Assembly: GCA_036677685.1 (NCBI GenBank)
Contig: JAVBWA010000022.1
Coordinates: 66,250-130,249, forward strand
Length of the DNA stretch: 64,000 bases
Direction: 5' to 3'
From: JAQUBU01 sp036677685
Lineage (GTDB): Bacteria; Bacillota; Syntrophomonadia; Syntrophomonadales; Syntrophomonadaceae
Below the pieces are notes generated by a model that had not been told where the DNA came from, did no database searches, and worked only from the letters and a program-made list of their open reading frames with translations. A program made the position numbers and the translations under genes. This document shows, one piece after another, positions 7,676-15,516 of the stretch. How positions within the stretch are numbered: position 1 is the stretch's first letter; the number at the start of each line of letters is the position of its first letter.

Positions 7676-9754
7676 TCAGGCCCTCTTTTCCAATTTGTAT
7701 TTACATTCGGGATTTTGGCAAACTACTTCATCAGCCTTGGATTTGCTTACTTTTTCAACCATGGCATCACCGCAGCGCGGGCATTTTTCTCCGGTAGGCT
7801 TGTTCCATGAGCGCATTTTACATTCCGGATAATTGCTGCAGCCGTAAAATCTCCGGCCTTTTTTGCTTCTCAGTGCAACAATAGTGCCTTCACAGAATGG
7901 GCAGCTTACTCCGACATCTTCATTAATCGATTCGGTATGGCGGCAGTCAGGAAAACCCGAACAAGCCAAAAACTTGCCAAAACGCCCGTGTTTAATCAAC
8001 ATGGGCCGGCCGCATTGCGGACAGTCCTTGCCTGCTTCTTCATCTTTTATCTCAATTTTTTCTACCATGGTCATGGCTTTCTCCAAATCAGTGGAAAAGG
8101 GCTGGTAAAAGTCTCTTACCACATTCCGCCATTCTCTTCCCCCTTCTTCCACCTGATCAAGTTCTTCTTCCATGCGCGCGGTAAACTCGACTTCCAGGAT
8201 GTCCGCAAAATTCTCCGTTAACAAGTCTATTACGATAAAGCCTAATTCAGTTGGTACAAATTGTTTATTCTGTCTCTCTACATAGTTTCGTTTTAGAATG
8301 GTATCAATTATAGGAGCATACGTACTGGGGCGTCCGATATTCTTTTCTTCCAGTAATTTCACCAGACTCGCCTCGGAAAAACGGGGTGGAGCCTGAGTAA
8401 AATGCTGCTCCGGTTTGATATCCTTGAAATTAACCTTTTCGCCTTTTTTTAACTCGGGTATAGGATTTTTAATCTCTTCCTCTTCACTGTCAGTGTAAAT
8501 TTTCTTGTAACCGGGGAACTTCATTTGGGAGGAATTAGCTCTAAATAGGCAGTCACCCGCTTTAAATTCGGCAGTTATGGTGTCATATACGGACGGGGTC
8601 ATTTGACTGGCTACAAATCTGGTCCATATCAACTGGTATAAACGGTACTGGTCACGGGTCAGGTAAGCTTTGATGCTCTCCGGGGTCCGGTTTACCGAAC
8701 TGGGCCGGATTGCTTCGTGGGCATCCTGCGCCCCTTTGCGGCTTTTATATTCATTGGGGGTGTTGGGAGCATATTGCTTTCCGTATTCAGCCGCAATAAA
8801 ACTCAGTGCCTCTGATTGAGCTACACTGGCGATCCTGGTCGAATCAGTACGAAGGTAAGTTATAAGACCTACGGTGCCCTCTTTGCCAATTTCCAGACCT
8901 TCATAGAGTTCCTGGGCTACTTTCATGGTCCGTTTGGAAAAGAAGTTCAATCTTTTGGCGGCTTCCTGCTGCAAAGTACTGGTTATGAAAGGCGGGGGTG
9001 CAAACTTCCGCTTTTCTTTCTTTTCCACCTTGCTCACTACCAGGGGCAACTTCCGGAACGAATTTATTATCTCATCCTTCTGAGCTTCATTGCTTATTTC
9101 AATTTTTTGCTCGTTGCGGCTAATCAGCTTGGCCATAAATACCTGCTTATCTTTATTTTGCAGCAACACGTCAATTGTCCAGTATTCCTGCGGGATAAAA
9201 TTTCTGATTTCGTTTTCCCGTTCACATATGAGCCGCATCACTACCGATTGCACACGCCCCGCACTCAGTCCTTTCCGCACTTTGGCCCAAAGTAAAGGAC
9301 TAAGCTTATAACCCACCAGGCGGTCCAGAACGCGCCGGGCTTGCTGGGCATTAACCCGGCTGATGTCAACGGCTCGCGATTTCTTGATGGCAGCGGTAAC
9401 CGCCTCTTTGGTTATTTCATTGAACTCGATGCGGCATTTTGATCCGGCCGGTATTTTTATGGCATTTTGCAGATGCCATGCTATAGCCTCCCCTTCCCGG
9501 TCCGGGTCAGTAGCTAATAACACTCTATCCGCTTTTTGCGACTCTTCCTTAATCTCCTTGAGGATATCCCCTTTACCCCTGATGGTAATATACTGGGGTT
9601 CAAAATCATGGTCCACATCAATTCCCAGTTTGCTTTTAGGCAGATCTCGCACATGTCCCACCGAAGCTTTAATTTTATAACCTTTGCCCAGGAATTTTCC
9701 CAATGTTTTGGCTTTTGCTGCTGATTCTACAATGACCAAGGTCTTTACTGCCAA
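7676..9754 (-). CDS. topA: DNA topoisomerase I
   Basis: This type IA topoisomerase relaxes negative supercoils. An N-terminal Toprim domain shows VIVESAAKAKTLGKFLG and the acidic ATDPDREGEAIAWHL motif. The catalytic Tyr is in LITYLRTDSTRI near residue 300. The C-terminus has three four-cysteine zinc ribbons (CPQCG, CPFCE and CPRCG starts). A GTG at 9763 would add three residues, but it is part of the AGAGGTG ribosome binding site; TTG at 9752-9754 is better spaced, giving 692 residues. Co-transcribed with trmFO. Confidence 0.96.
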   Translation of the reverse strand: MAVKTLVIVESAAKAKTLGKFLGKGYKIKASVGHVRDLPKSKLGIDVDHDFEPQYITIRGKGDILKEIKEESQKADRVLLATDPDREGEAIAWHLQNAIKIPAGSKCRIEFNEITKEAVTAAIKKSRAVDISRVNAQQARRVLDRLVGYKLSPLLWAKVRKGLSAGRVQSVVMRLICERENEIRNFIPQEYWTIDVLLQNKDKQVFMAKLISRNEQKIEISNEAQKDEIINSFRKLPLVVSKVEKKEKRKFAPPPFITSTLQQEAAKRLNFFSKRTMKVAQELYEGLEIGKEGTVGLITYLRTDSTRIASVAQSEALSFIAAEYGKQYAPNTPNEYKSRKGAQDAHEAIRPSSVNRTPESIKAYLTRDQYRLYQLIWTRFVASQMTPSVYDTITAEFKAGDCLFRANSSQMKFPGYKKIYTDSEEEEIKNPIPELKKGEKVNFKDIKPEQHFTQAPPRFSEASLVKLLEEKNIGRPSTYAPIIDTILKRNYVERQNKQFVPTELGFIVIDLLTENFADILEVEFTARMEEELDQVEEGGREWRNVVRDFYQPFSTDLEKAMTMVEKIEIKDEEAGKDCPQCGRPMLIKHGRFGKFLACSGFPDCRHTESINEDVGVSCPFCEGTIVALRSKKGRRFYGCSNYPECKMRSWNKPTGEKCPRCGDAMVEKVSKSKADEVVCQNPECKYKLEKRA

Positions 9755-9789
9755 TAAAATCACCTCTTAATAAAAACTAATAAATAGAT

Positions 9790-10881
9790 TCAAATCTTTA
9801 CATAGTAATTTCCCGGTAGCAATTTTACTATGCCTGAAAGTTCCATCTTTAACAAAAGCGTGCTGAGTAGTCCGACCTCCATACCCAGCCCCTTTAACAA
9901 TTCGTCAAATTGTACGCTTTGACTACCCATGTATTGAATAATCATATTTTCATTGTCGTCCAGCCATAGTTGTTCCTGTTTAGGCTGAACGGGAGCCGTA
10001 TTTCTAAAGCATTCATATTCCTCCAGAATGTCCTCTATGCCGGTTATTAATTTAGCTCCCTGTTTGATAAGGTTGTTGGTTCCTTCACTGTTTGGACTAT
10101 CCACCGGCCCCGGAACGGCGAAAACATCACGTCCCTGATCCAGCGCAAAATCAGCCGTGATCAGTGCTCCACTTTGGGTCTTGGCTTCCACAGCCACCAC
10201 TCCGTAGCTCAAGCCCGATATCAGTCGATTACGCATCGGGAAATTCCCGGGCTCCGGCGGCGTGTGCAGAGGAAATTCACTTAATACTAATCCGTGGCTG
10301 ACAATACGTTCATATAGTTTAACATTTTCACGGGGATATATGTGAGCTAGCCCGCTACCCAATACCGCAATGGTATATCCTCCTGCATCCAGAGCTCCTA
10401 AGTGAGCCTCGGTATCTATCCCCCGGGCCATACCGCTGACTACTACAATGCCCTGGCCGGCCAAGCCCTGGCTAAACTTATGGGCAACTTTTTTGCCATA
10501 GACCGTTGCTCGCCGGGCTCCTACCACAGCCAGACAAAACTGCCTGGTTAAATGGATGGTTCCAGAGTAATACATGATATATGGCGGATTATGAATATTT
10601 TTTAAGAACTCCGGGTAGTCCTCTTCCTCAAAACAAATTGCCCGAATTCCTCTGCGTTCCAAGTCATCAAGATAATTAAGCGAATTTAGAGTTTTTCGCC
10701 TTTCTATAAACTCTGAAATTGTTTCCTGATGTAAACCTGCTGAATACAATTCCTGATTATTTGCAGTGATAAAATTGGCAAAACTGCCAAATCTATTTTT
10801 TATGTTCCATAGACTTCTATTTCCCAACCCACTTATAGTATGCAGGAAACAAACGTTAGCTTTTTCAGGCCTTTCCATCAT
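9790..10881 (-). CDS. dprA: DNA processing/uptake protein DprA (Smf)
   Basis: DprA loads RecA onto incoming single-stranded DNA during transformation and is widespread even in species not known to be competent. The product is 363 residues. An N-terminal helix-hairpin-helix-like region precedes the Rossmann core (VVGARRATVYGKKVA, SGMARGIDTEAH, FPMRNRLISGLSYGVVAVEA, SGALITADFALDQGRDVFAVPG). A C-terminal winged-helix region follows (from about residue 300). Two tandem ATG codons are possible starts; the second is better spaced from AGAGGA. It sits upstream of topA as in Bacillus. Confidence 0.94.
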   Translation of the reverse strand: MMERPEKANVCFLHTISGLGNRSLWNIKNRFGSFANFITANNQELYSAGLHQETISEFIERRKTLNSLNYLDDLERRGIRAICFEEEDYPEFLKNIHNPPYIMYYSGTIHLTRQFCLAVVGARRATVYGKKVAHKFSQGLAGQGIVVVSGMARGIDTEAHLGALDAGGYTIAVLGSGLAHIYPRENVKLYERIVSHGLVLSEFPLHTPPEPGNFPMRNRLISGLSYGVVAVEAKTQSGALITADFALDQGRDVFAVPGPVDSPNSEGTNNLIKQGAKLITGIEDILEEYECFRNTAPVQPKQEQLWLDDNENMIIQYMGSQSVQFDELLKGLGMEVGLLSTLLLKMELSGIVKLLPGNYYVKI

Positions 10882-10900
10882 TTATCCTCTTTCTTCCGAT

Positions 10901-11092
10901 TTTTTAAGTACCGGAAGAAACTGCGGAGCAGTTTCAACATAATTTAATCATTCCCAAAGGGAATCAATATAAGTAGTCCCCGTAGGGGGCAACACACCGC
11001 CGCAACGAGGCAGTAGAGTAAAACCCGCCGCCTGTTTGGCTAATAAAAACCCGACCATTAAAGAAGTGGGGGACATCTTTTGCCTCGTTATA
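10901..11092 (+). repeat. Modular hairpin repeat, copy 2 (full length)
   Basis: Full-length copy starting TTTTTAAGTACCGG and ending GCCTCGTTATA. The A hairpin is intact (GAAACTGC-GGA-GCAGTTTC). The B hairpin has loop AAA in place of GAA with its stem kept. The C hairpin (GTCCCC-GTA-GGGGG) is followed by CAACACA and the D module. It begins 20 nt before the dprA start. Confidence 0.85.
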
Positions 11093-11210
11093 CGTGGCTG
11101 ATAAAATTCTAAAGCAATTGTTAACACAAAATATGATGCTTGGCAAGGGTATTTGTTTATAATTCCATTTTTGTATTGTAATGCCTGGCTTTTTATTATA
11201 GTTGCTCAAA

Positions 11211-11250
11211 TTTTTAAAGCATCGCAAGAAACTGCGAGTCTCGTTATAAT
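11211..11250 (+). repeat. Mini-copy of the modular repeat, ends only
   Basis: Contains the left end (TTTTTAAAGCATCG, then AAGAAACTGCGA) fused directly to the right end (TCTCGTTATAAT). Everything between has been lost. It shows that both ends define the unit and that internal deletion occurs. Confidence 0.7.
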
Positions 11251-11351
11251 TAAACATTCATGGGTGCATTTGCTTTTCTAAAGTTTTTAGTTCAGGGGAA
11301 AAATATATCGAGGCAATTATAGTTTTTAATTTATTGGAAAGAGGTGTTCTT

Positions 11352-11534
11352 ATGGTAACAAATCTCAAAGACAGAACAGACTCATTTATAGACGATCTGA
11401 CCACCAACGGCAAAGTAGACCCAGGTAGTTTTAGCTTTATGGAACCAGGTTGGTGGGCCTTGCATGCTGCTACCATCGCGGGAATCTATATGCTGGGACG
11501 GACCATGTCTAAATCCCGCAGCCCATGGGATTAG
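11352..11534 (+). CDS. Small hypothetical protein, one possible membrane segment
   Basis: I do not recognise this gene. The 60-residue product starts MVTNLKDRTDSFIDD and has a moderately hydrophobic stretch (PGWWALHAATIAGIYMLG, about residues 35-52) and a basic end (MSKSRSPWD). The ATG at 11352 is chosen over an upstream ATG at 11334 because GAAAGAGGTG lies correctly before it. The next small ORF overlaps its 3' end and a terminator follows at 11739, so the two form a short plus-strand transcription unit opposite to its neighbours. Confidence 0.6.
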   Translation: MVTNLKDRTDSFIDDLTTNGKVDPGSFSFMEPGWWALHAATIAGIYMLGRTMSKSRSPWD

Positions 11535-11536
11535 CT

Positions 11537-11713
11537 ATGAGCTCTTTAGAAAACCCAGGTGAGGCTCCGGCAGTCAATAGGCGGGAAACCATGTTAAGCA
11601 AAGAAGATATTCGGGGAGAAAATACCTATGAAGAAGTGTGGCTTCCTTTTGGGGATGAGAGGGAAAACGATATTCAAAGCCTTTTACAGCAAGGCCGGAT
11701 AATTAGGTATTAG
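11537..11713 (+). CDS. Small hypothetical protein, charged
   Basis: Unrecognised. From ATG 11537 the product is 58 residues, rich in Glu/Arg (SKEDIRGENTYEEVWLPFGDE, then a GRIIRY end) and without membrane segments. An in-frame ATG at 11525 overlaps the previous gene. Neither start has a strong ribosome binding site, so translation may be coupled. A terminator follows 26 nt after the stop, supporting a real transcript. Confidence 0.45.
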   Translation: MSSLENPGEAPAVNRRETMLSKEDIRGENTYEEVWLPFGDERENDIQSLLQQGRIIRY

Positions 11714-11738
11714 TATTGTTGAGGCGCCAGGGCTTAGG

Positions 11739-11773
11739 AGTAAGGTGCAGGATTAAAGCACCTTACTCTTTTT
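11739..11773 (+). terminator. Rho-independent terminator after the small ORF pair
   Basis: A 10-bp perfect stem (AGTAAGGTGC / GCACCTTACT) with a 9-nt loop is followed by CTTTTTGG on the plus strand. It ends the two-ORF unit and lies just before the convergent methyltransferase gene. Confidence 0.8.
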
Positions 11774-11793
11774 GGCATTAAGTATTTATGAAC

Positions 11794-13176
11794 CTATGGT
11801 TCCAGAACTTTCACCGTATTTTCCCCAAAGACATCCCATACTTTAACCGCAATTCTATGTATTGCTGCTTTAGCAAGCATTAAATTTATCTCCATGGCTA
11901 TTTCGTGGTCAAAGCCGTTTTTCCGTAAAACCTGCAGATCGGAATGAAAAACTGCCCCATTATAATCGAGATCAATTTCCCAAAAGTCGATAAACAGGCT
12001 TGAATCGGAATCAGGTTTTAACTTGTCCATATTTCCAGGTGAAGGATGATAAGACTCAAGCGAAACAATCAGACGGGTTTCTCTTTCATTAGAACCTTCA
12101 CTGTGCAGCGTGCATGACACCTCGGGCTGGCCAGCCGGATTTCGCTTGGTTTCCTCAATCTTAAGTATTTTGAAGCCTTGAGACTTATTAAAAATCAATC
12201 GTTTTAAGGAAGTTTGCAGAGCCAAGCTGCTGTTGTCACAAGCCAGCCAATTTCGTCCCATTTCTTCACAAACTTCAATGGTAGTACCCGATCCCGCATA
12301 GAAATCAGCCACCAGACCTCCGGGGTGGGAGGCAGCGGCGATTATTCTTCGCAGTAAAGCTTTTGGCTTTTGAGTGGGAAATTTTAAATTTTCTTGAGCG
12401 GTAGGGCTGAGGATTTTGTTAATATCAATCCACCAATCCTGCATTAACGCACCCTTTTTATTAAGGCTGTACTTATCGCCTTTTACTTTGGTTAACCCCC
12501 GCTGGATGGTGCCCTGACTATAAGGACGATACTGGGGATTAAATATGTAGCTGCTGGTGCGGGCATACCAGAAAATAAGATCATGTTTCCGGTGAAAATG
12601 CCTCTTACTCCCGCTGCCGCCTCCATAACACCATACTATTTCATTAATGAAGTTTTCGCCCGAAAAAACTTCATCCAACAGCAGTTTGACATAATGACTC
12701 ACATGCCAATCAAGGTGGACAAAAATACTGCCTCCTTCGGAAAGCAGTTCTTTCATCAGCAAAAGGCGGGGATATAATTCGTTTAGATAAGCATCAATAC
12801 TGTTTTCCCAGACATCTTGAAACACAGCACGATCCAGTGATTGTTTATTATTACGATTGCCGACTATAATTCTGGAGGTATAATCGTGGCTGCTTAAATA
12901 AGGCGGGTCTATGTATATAAGATCGATTTTCCCCTTATAGCCTTGCTGCAATAAGGCGGAAAGGACATTTAAGTTATCCCCTCGAATAAACATATTGGGA
13001 GAAATATCAGTTCTTGATACGTTGATATCGACCGCTTCACTGAACAAGGGATTATTCTGATACAAGGGGTGGGGGTATACTCGTTCTATTTCCCCGAACG
13101 GCACCGTATTATCCTTTATCAAACTACTTTTGCCTTCCCAGACAAGCCTGGCACTGGTCCTTGCGAACATATTCAT
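11794..13176 (-). CDS. Orphan site-specific DNA methyltransferase (beta class, N6-adenine or N4-cytosine)
   Basis: Predicted to methylate DNA using S-adenosylmethionine. The catalytic motif IV is IYIDPPY (DPPY near residue 92), and the SAM-binding motif I (ADFYAGSGTTIEV, FxGxG) comes later, near residue 290. The order IV-then-I defines the beta class, with the target-recognition region between. The product is 460 residues, including about 110 C-terminal residues beyond the usual core that I cannot assign. No restriction gene is adjacent. It is flanked by repeat-rich DNA and a small-peptide gene, suggesting an accessory insertion between dprA and sigG. Confidence 0.85.
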   Translation of the reverse strand: MNMFARTSARLVWEGKSSLIKDNTVPFGEIERVYPHPLYQNNPLFSEAVDINVSRTDISPNMFIRGDNLNVLSALLQQGYKGKIDLIYIDPPYLSSHDYTSRIIVGNRNNKQSLDRAVFQDVWENSIDAYLNELYPRLLLMKELLSEGGSIFVHLDWHVSHYVKLLLDEVFSGENFINEIVWCYGGGSGSKRHFHRKHDLIFWYARTSSYIFNPQYRPYSQGTIQRGLTKVKGDKYSLNKKGALMQDWWIDINKILSPTAQENLKFPTQKPKALLRRIIAAASHPGGLVADFYAGSGTTIEVCEEMGRNWLACDNSSLALQTSLKRLIFNKSQGFKILKIEETKRNPAGQPEVSCTLHSEGSNERETRLIVSLESYHPSPGNMDKLKPDSDSSLFIDFWEIDLDYNGAVFHSDLQVLRKNGFDHEIAMEINLMLAKAAIHRIAVKVWDVFGENTVKVLEP

Positions 13177-13205
13177 CCTGCTCCTTTATGCCAAAACCTT
13201 AAAGC

Positions 13206-13233
13206 AGAAAGTGATCTTCACTCCTCACTTTCT
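13206..13233. terminator. Possible hairpin terminator between small gene and methyltransferase
   Basis: An AGAAAGTGA / TCACTTTCT stem with a 10-nt loop lies between two minus-strand genes. The flanking T-run is poor on either strand, so its role is uncertain. Confidence 0.3.
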
Positions 13234-13264
13234 TATTAAAGATTTTAGCATAAAAGATTACAAC

Positions 13265-13402
13265 TTACCGGGAAACCAAATCAATTCTGATCAAGTTGTC
13301 ATGGGTAAAAGCCTGCTCGCTAGTACAATAGGGGCCTAGCAGCGGAATCAGCAGAGCCAGAATTATTCCAATCAACAAAACAGTCCAAAGGTTGTATTTC
13401 AT
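13265..13402 (-). CDS. Small membrane peptide, 45 residues, downstream of sigG
   Basis: Read directly from the minus strand. GAGGGAG is followed eight bases later by ATG at 13400-13402, then 45 codons to TAA at 13265-13267. The product begins MKYNLWTVLLIGIILALLIP, which is a single transmembrane or uncleaved signal segment (about residues 5-22). A short polar tail follows (GPYCTSEQAFTHDNLIRIDL). Its function is unknown. It begins 68 nt after the sigG stop with no clear terminator between, so forespore co-transcription with sigG is possible. Confidence 0.55.
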   Translation of the reverse strand: MKYNLWTVLLIGIILALLIPLLGPYCTSEQAFTHDNLIRIDLVSR

Positions 13403-13469
13403 TTTTTCAACTCCCTCTAGAAACCATTCATCAAAATAAACTCATGTAGGCAGGTAAAAATCCAAAATC

Positions 13470-14237
13470 CTAAACGTGTTTACGCAGTTGTTTCAGGGCG
13501 GCCTTTTCCAAGCGGGACACCTGGGCCTGGGATATGCCTATTTCATCGGCTACTTCCATCTGGGTCTTGCCTGCGAAGAAACGTAGTGAAACTATATGTT
13601 TTTCTCTTTCATTTAATTTCTTCATAGCTTCCTTAACCGATATTTCTTCCAGCCATAAGTCATCACTGTTTTTGTCATCACTGATTTGATCCATAACCAG
13701 AATGGGATCCCCGCCATCGTTGTAAATTGGTTCGAAAAGCGATACCGGTTCTTGAATGGCATCAAGTGCAAAAACCACTTCTTCACGGCTGACTTCCAGG
13801 CATTCCGCGATTTGGCTTACGCTTGGCTCGGCTGAATTGTCGGATACCAGCTTCTCCCGAACCTGCAGCGCTTTGTAGGCAATGTCCCGAAGTGACCGGG
13901 ATACCCGCAAAGCATTATTGTCGCGAAGATAACGCCTGATTTCACCTATTATCATCGGAACGGCATAGGTTGAAAAACGCACATTTTGGCTTAAATCGAA
14001 ATTGTCGATGGATTTAATTAAACCGATACACCCTACCTGAAAAAGATCATCTACAAATTCTCCGCGATTATTGAATCTCTGAATCACACTCAGTACTAAA
14101 CGCAAATTACCTTGGATAAGCTTCTCTCTTGCCAGCGTATTGCCGGACTGCATCTCGGCAAATAGCCTTTTCATTTCTTCGTTTTTTAATACGGGGAGTT
14201 TAGAGGTATTAACGCCGCATATTTCAACTTTATTTAT
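13470..14237 (-). CDS. sigG: RNA polymerase sporulation sigma factor SigG, apparent non-canonical start
   Basis: SigG drives late forespore transcription. Regions 2-4 are intact (NLRLVLSVIQRFNNRGEFVDD, RRYLRDNNALRVSRSLRD, SQAQVSRLEKAALKQLRK). The first ATG in frame (14172-14174) would give 234 residues and drop a conserved N-terminus. Upstream, in the same frame, the DNA encodes NKVEICGVNTSKLPVLKNEE, nearly identical to the start of Bacillus SigG as I remember it. A strong GAAAGGGGTG site (14245-14254) precedes it. Between the in-frame TAG and this segment there is no ATG, GTG or TTG; the best-placed codon is ATA at 14235-14237. I give the longer form (255 residues); the ATG start remains the conservative alternative. 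Confidence 0.9.
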   Translation of the reverse strand: MNKVEICGVNTSKLPVLKNEEMKRLFAEMQSGNTLAREKLIQGNLRLVLSVIQRFNNRGEFVDDLFQVGCIGLIKSIDNFDLSQNVRFSTYAVPMIIGEIRRYLRDNNALRVSRSLRDIAYKALQVREKLVSDNSAEPSVSQIAECLEVSREEVVFALDAIQEPVSLFEPIYNDGGDPILVMDQISDDKNSDDLWLEEISVKEAMKKLNEREKHIVSLRFFAGKTQMEVADEIGISQAQVSRLEKAALKQLRKHV

Positions 14238-14276
14238 TAGAGGGCACCCCTTTCTCTATCCGTTTTTATTCATTTC

Positions 14277-14469
14277 TTTAAGCATCGGAAGAAACTGCGG
14301 AGCAGTTTCAACACAGTTTAATCATTCCCGAAGTGAACTAATATAAGTGGTCCCCGTAGGGGACAACACACCGCTGTAACGAAGCGAGGGATTATAATCC
14401 GCCGTCTGTTTTGTTAATAGGAACCCGACCGTTTAAAGAAGCGAAGAACATCCTTTCGCCTCGTTATAA
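14277..14469 (+). repeat. Modular hairpin repeat, copy 3 (full length)
   Basis: Starts TTTAAGCATCGG and ends GCCTCGTTATAA, 193 bp. The A and C hairpins are perfect; the B hairpin has one mismatch (CCCGAAGTG). With the sigE terminator at 14508 on one side and the sigG ribosome binding site at 14254 on the other, this copy occupies almost all of the space available for the sigG promoter. Confidence 0.88.
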
Positions 14470-14502
14470 TTATTTACTACTTGTTCCAATATTATTCCAA
14501 AT

Positions 14503-14523
14503 AAAAAAGCCTGCATTCAGGCT
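14503..14523 (-). terminator. Rho-independent terminator after sigE
   Basis: On the minus strand AGCCTG-AATG-CAGGCT is followed by six Ts and then ATTT. It lies about 260 nt after the sigE stop and isolates the spoIIGA-sigE transcript from sigG. Confidence 0.75.
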
Positions 14524-14578
14524 CAGACCACGTAAAAAAGGCAAATAGCTGCGTTATTCAAGAACCACATTCAATCGT

Positions 14579-14651
14579 CGTACTCTGTACGGGGACGTGA
14601 CCTTGCTGCAAAGCAGAAGGTCCGTCTCCACACCTTAGAGCGCCTCAATCA
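14579..14651 (+). repeat. Second hairpin repeat family, copy 1
   Basis: Core GTACTCTGTACGGGGACG, an imperfect stem (GACCTTGCTGC / GCAGAAGGTC) with AAA loop, then GTCCGTCTCCACACCTTAG and CGCCTCAATCAC. Related copies are at 16676 and 54659. The remaining sequence to 14781 includes another short stem (AGGCTT/AAGCCT) but no gene. Confidence 0.7.
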
Positions 14652-14781
14652 CAGGCTTCTTGAAAGCCTTGCTCTTCACTTCTTTTGCGCGATCTGCCTA
14701 TATACCGGCTTTATTGAGAAACTGAGGTTTGTATTCAGTTTTTTAGATGTAGAGGTATTCGACTGTAAGAAAGAGTGAGGT

Positions 14782-15504
14782 CTATTCGATTTTGCGGATC
14801 TCCCGCTGCAGTCTCTTTAATATGCGCTTTTCCAGACGGGAAATGTATGATTGCGAAATCCCCAGGATATCTGCCACTTCTTTCTGGGTTTTTTCATCTC
14901 CGTCATTCAGTCCAAAACGAAGCTGGATTATGGTCTTCTCCCTGCTGTTCAATTTATGCATGGCCCGCCAGAGCAGGCTCTTTTCTACTTCTCCTTCGAT
15001 TTTTTTATATATCATATCATTTTCGGTGCCCAGCACATCTGATAGTAGAAGTTCATTGCCATCCCAATCAACATTCAAGGGTTCGTCTAAAGAAACTTCC
15101 GACCGGTTCTTCAGATTTCTGCGCAAATACATTAGTATCTCATTTTCAATGCAACGCGAAGCATAGGTTGCCAGCTTGATATTCTTCTTGGGTTCAAAAG
15201 TATTTACTGCCTTAATTAGACCGATCGTACCTATTGAAACCAGATCCTCAATGTTAATTCCCGTATTTTCAAACTTTTTGGCTATATAAACCACCAGACG
15301 AAGATTATGTTCGATCAAGGTGGACTTCACAGCCATATCCCCCATCCCCAGTTGGGAGATTAGATCCATTTCCTCATGCTCCCTTAATGGCGCGGGCAGG
15401 ACTTCAGTGGAGCCTATATAATGAATAAACTGCGGAAACTTTTTTTGAACATACAGTCTTATAAACCACAATTTCCATTTATTGATTACGCTGAAAATCC
15501 CCAT
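14782..15504 (-). CDS. sigE: Sporulation sigma factor SigE precursor (pro-sigma-E)
   Basis: SigE directs early mother-cell transcription in sporulation. It is made as an inactive precursor and activated when SpoIIGA removes the N-terminal pro-sequence. The product is 240 residues. The amphipathic, basic pro-region (MGIFSVINKWKLWFIRL...) is followed by the processing-site neighbourhood HYIGSTEVLPAPL at about 28-40. Then come region 2 (FENTGINIEDLVSIGTIGLIK) and region 4 (ADILGISQSYISRLEKRI). The ATG follows GGAGG. spoIIGA ends 12 nt upstream, so the factor and its protease are co-expressed as in the Bacillus spoIIG operon. Confidence 0.96.
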   Translation of the reverse strand: MGIFSVINKWKLWFIRLYVQKKFPQFIHYIGSTEVLPAPLREHEEMDLISQLGMGDMAVKSTLIEHNLRLVVYIAKKFENTGINIEDLVSIGTIGLIKAVNTFEPKKNIKLATYASRCIENEILMYLRRNLKNRSEVSLDEPLNVDWDGNELLLSDVLGTENDMIYKKIEGEVEKSLLWRAMHKLNSREKTIIQLRFGLNDGDEKTQKEVADILGISQSYISRLEKRILKRLQREIRKIE

Positions 15505-15516
15505 ACTTCAATCCTC

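Larger units (their letters stand above)
10882..11351. other. Intergenic region with two repeat copies
   Basis: This 470-nt gap between divergent genes (dprA leftward, small ORF rightward) holds repeat copy 2 and a mini-copy. The remaining AT-rich DNA (11251-11340) presumably carries the promoter of the small plus-strand gene. I see no other gene. Confidence 0.7.

Noticed and set aside
10964..11257. Minus-strand ORF of 97 codons in the dprA upstream region
   Set aside because: It lies entirely within repeat copy 2 and the mini-copy, with no ribosome binding site and no recognisable protein features.
14245..14290. Sigma-F/G-like promoter (GCTTA and GGATAGAGAA) at the edge of repeat copy 3 upstream of sigG
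   Set aside because: Transcription would start after the GAAAGGGGTG ribosome binding site, which would then be absent from the mRNA, and the spacer is 17.
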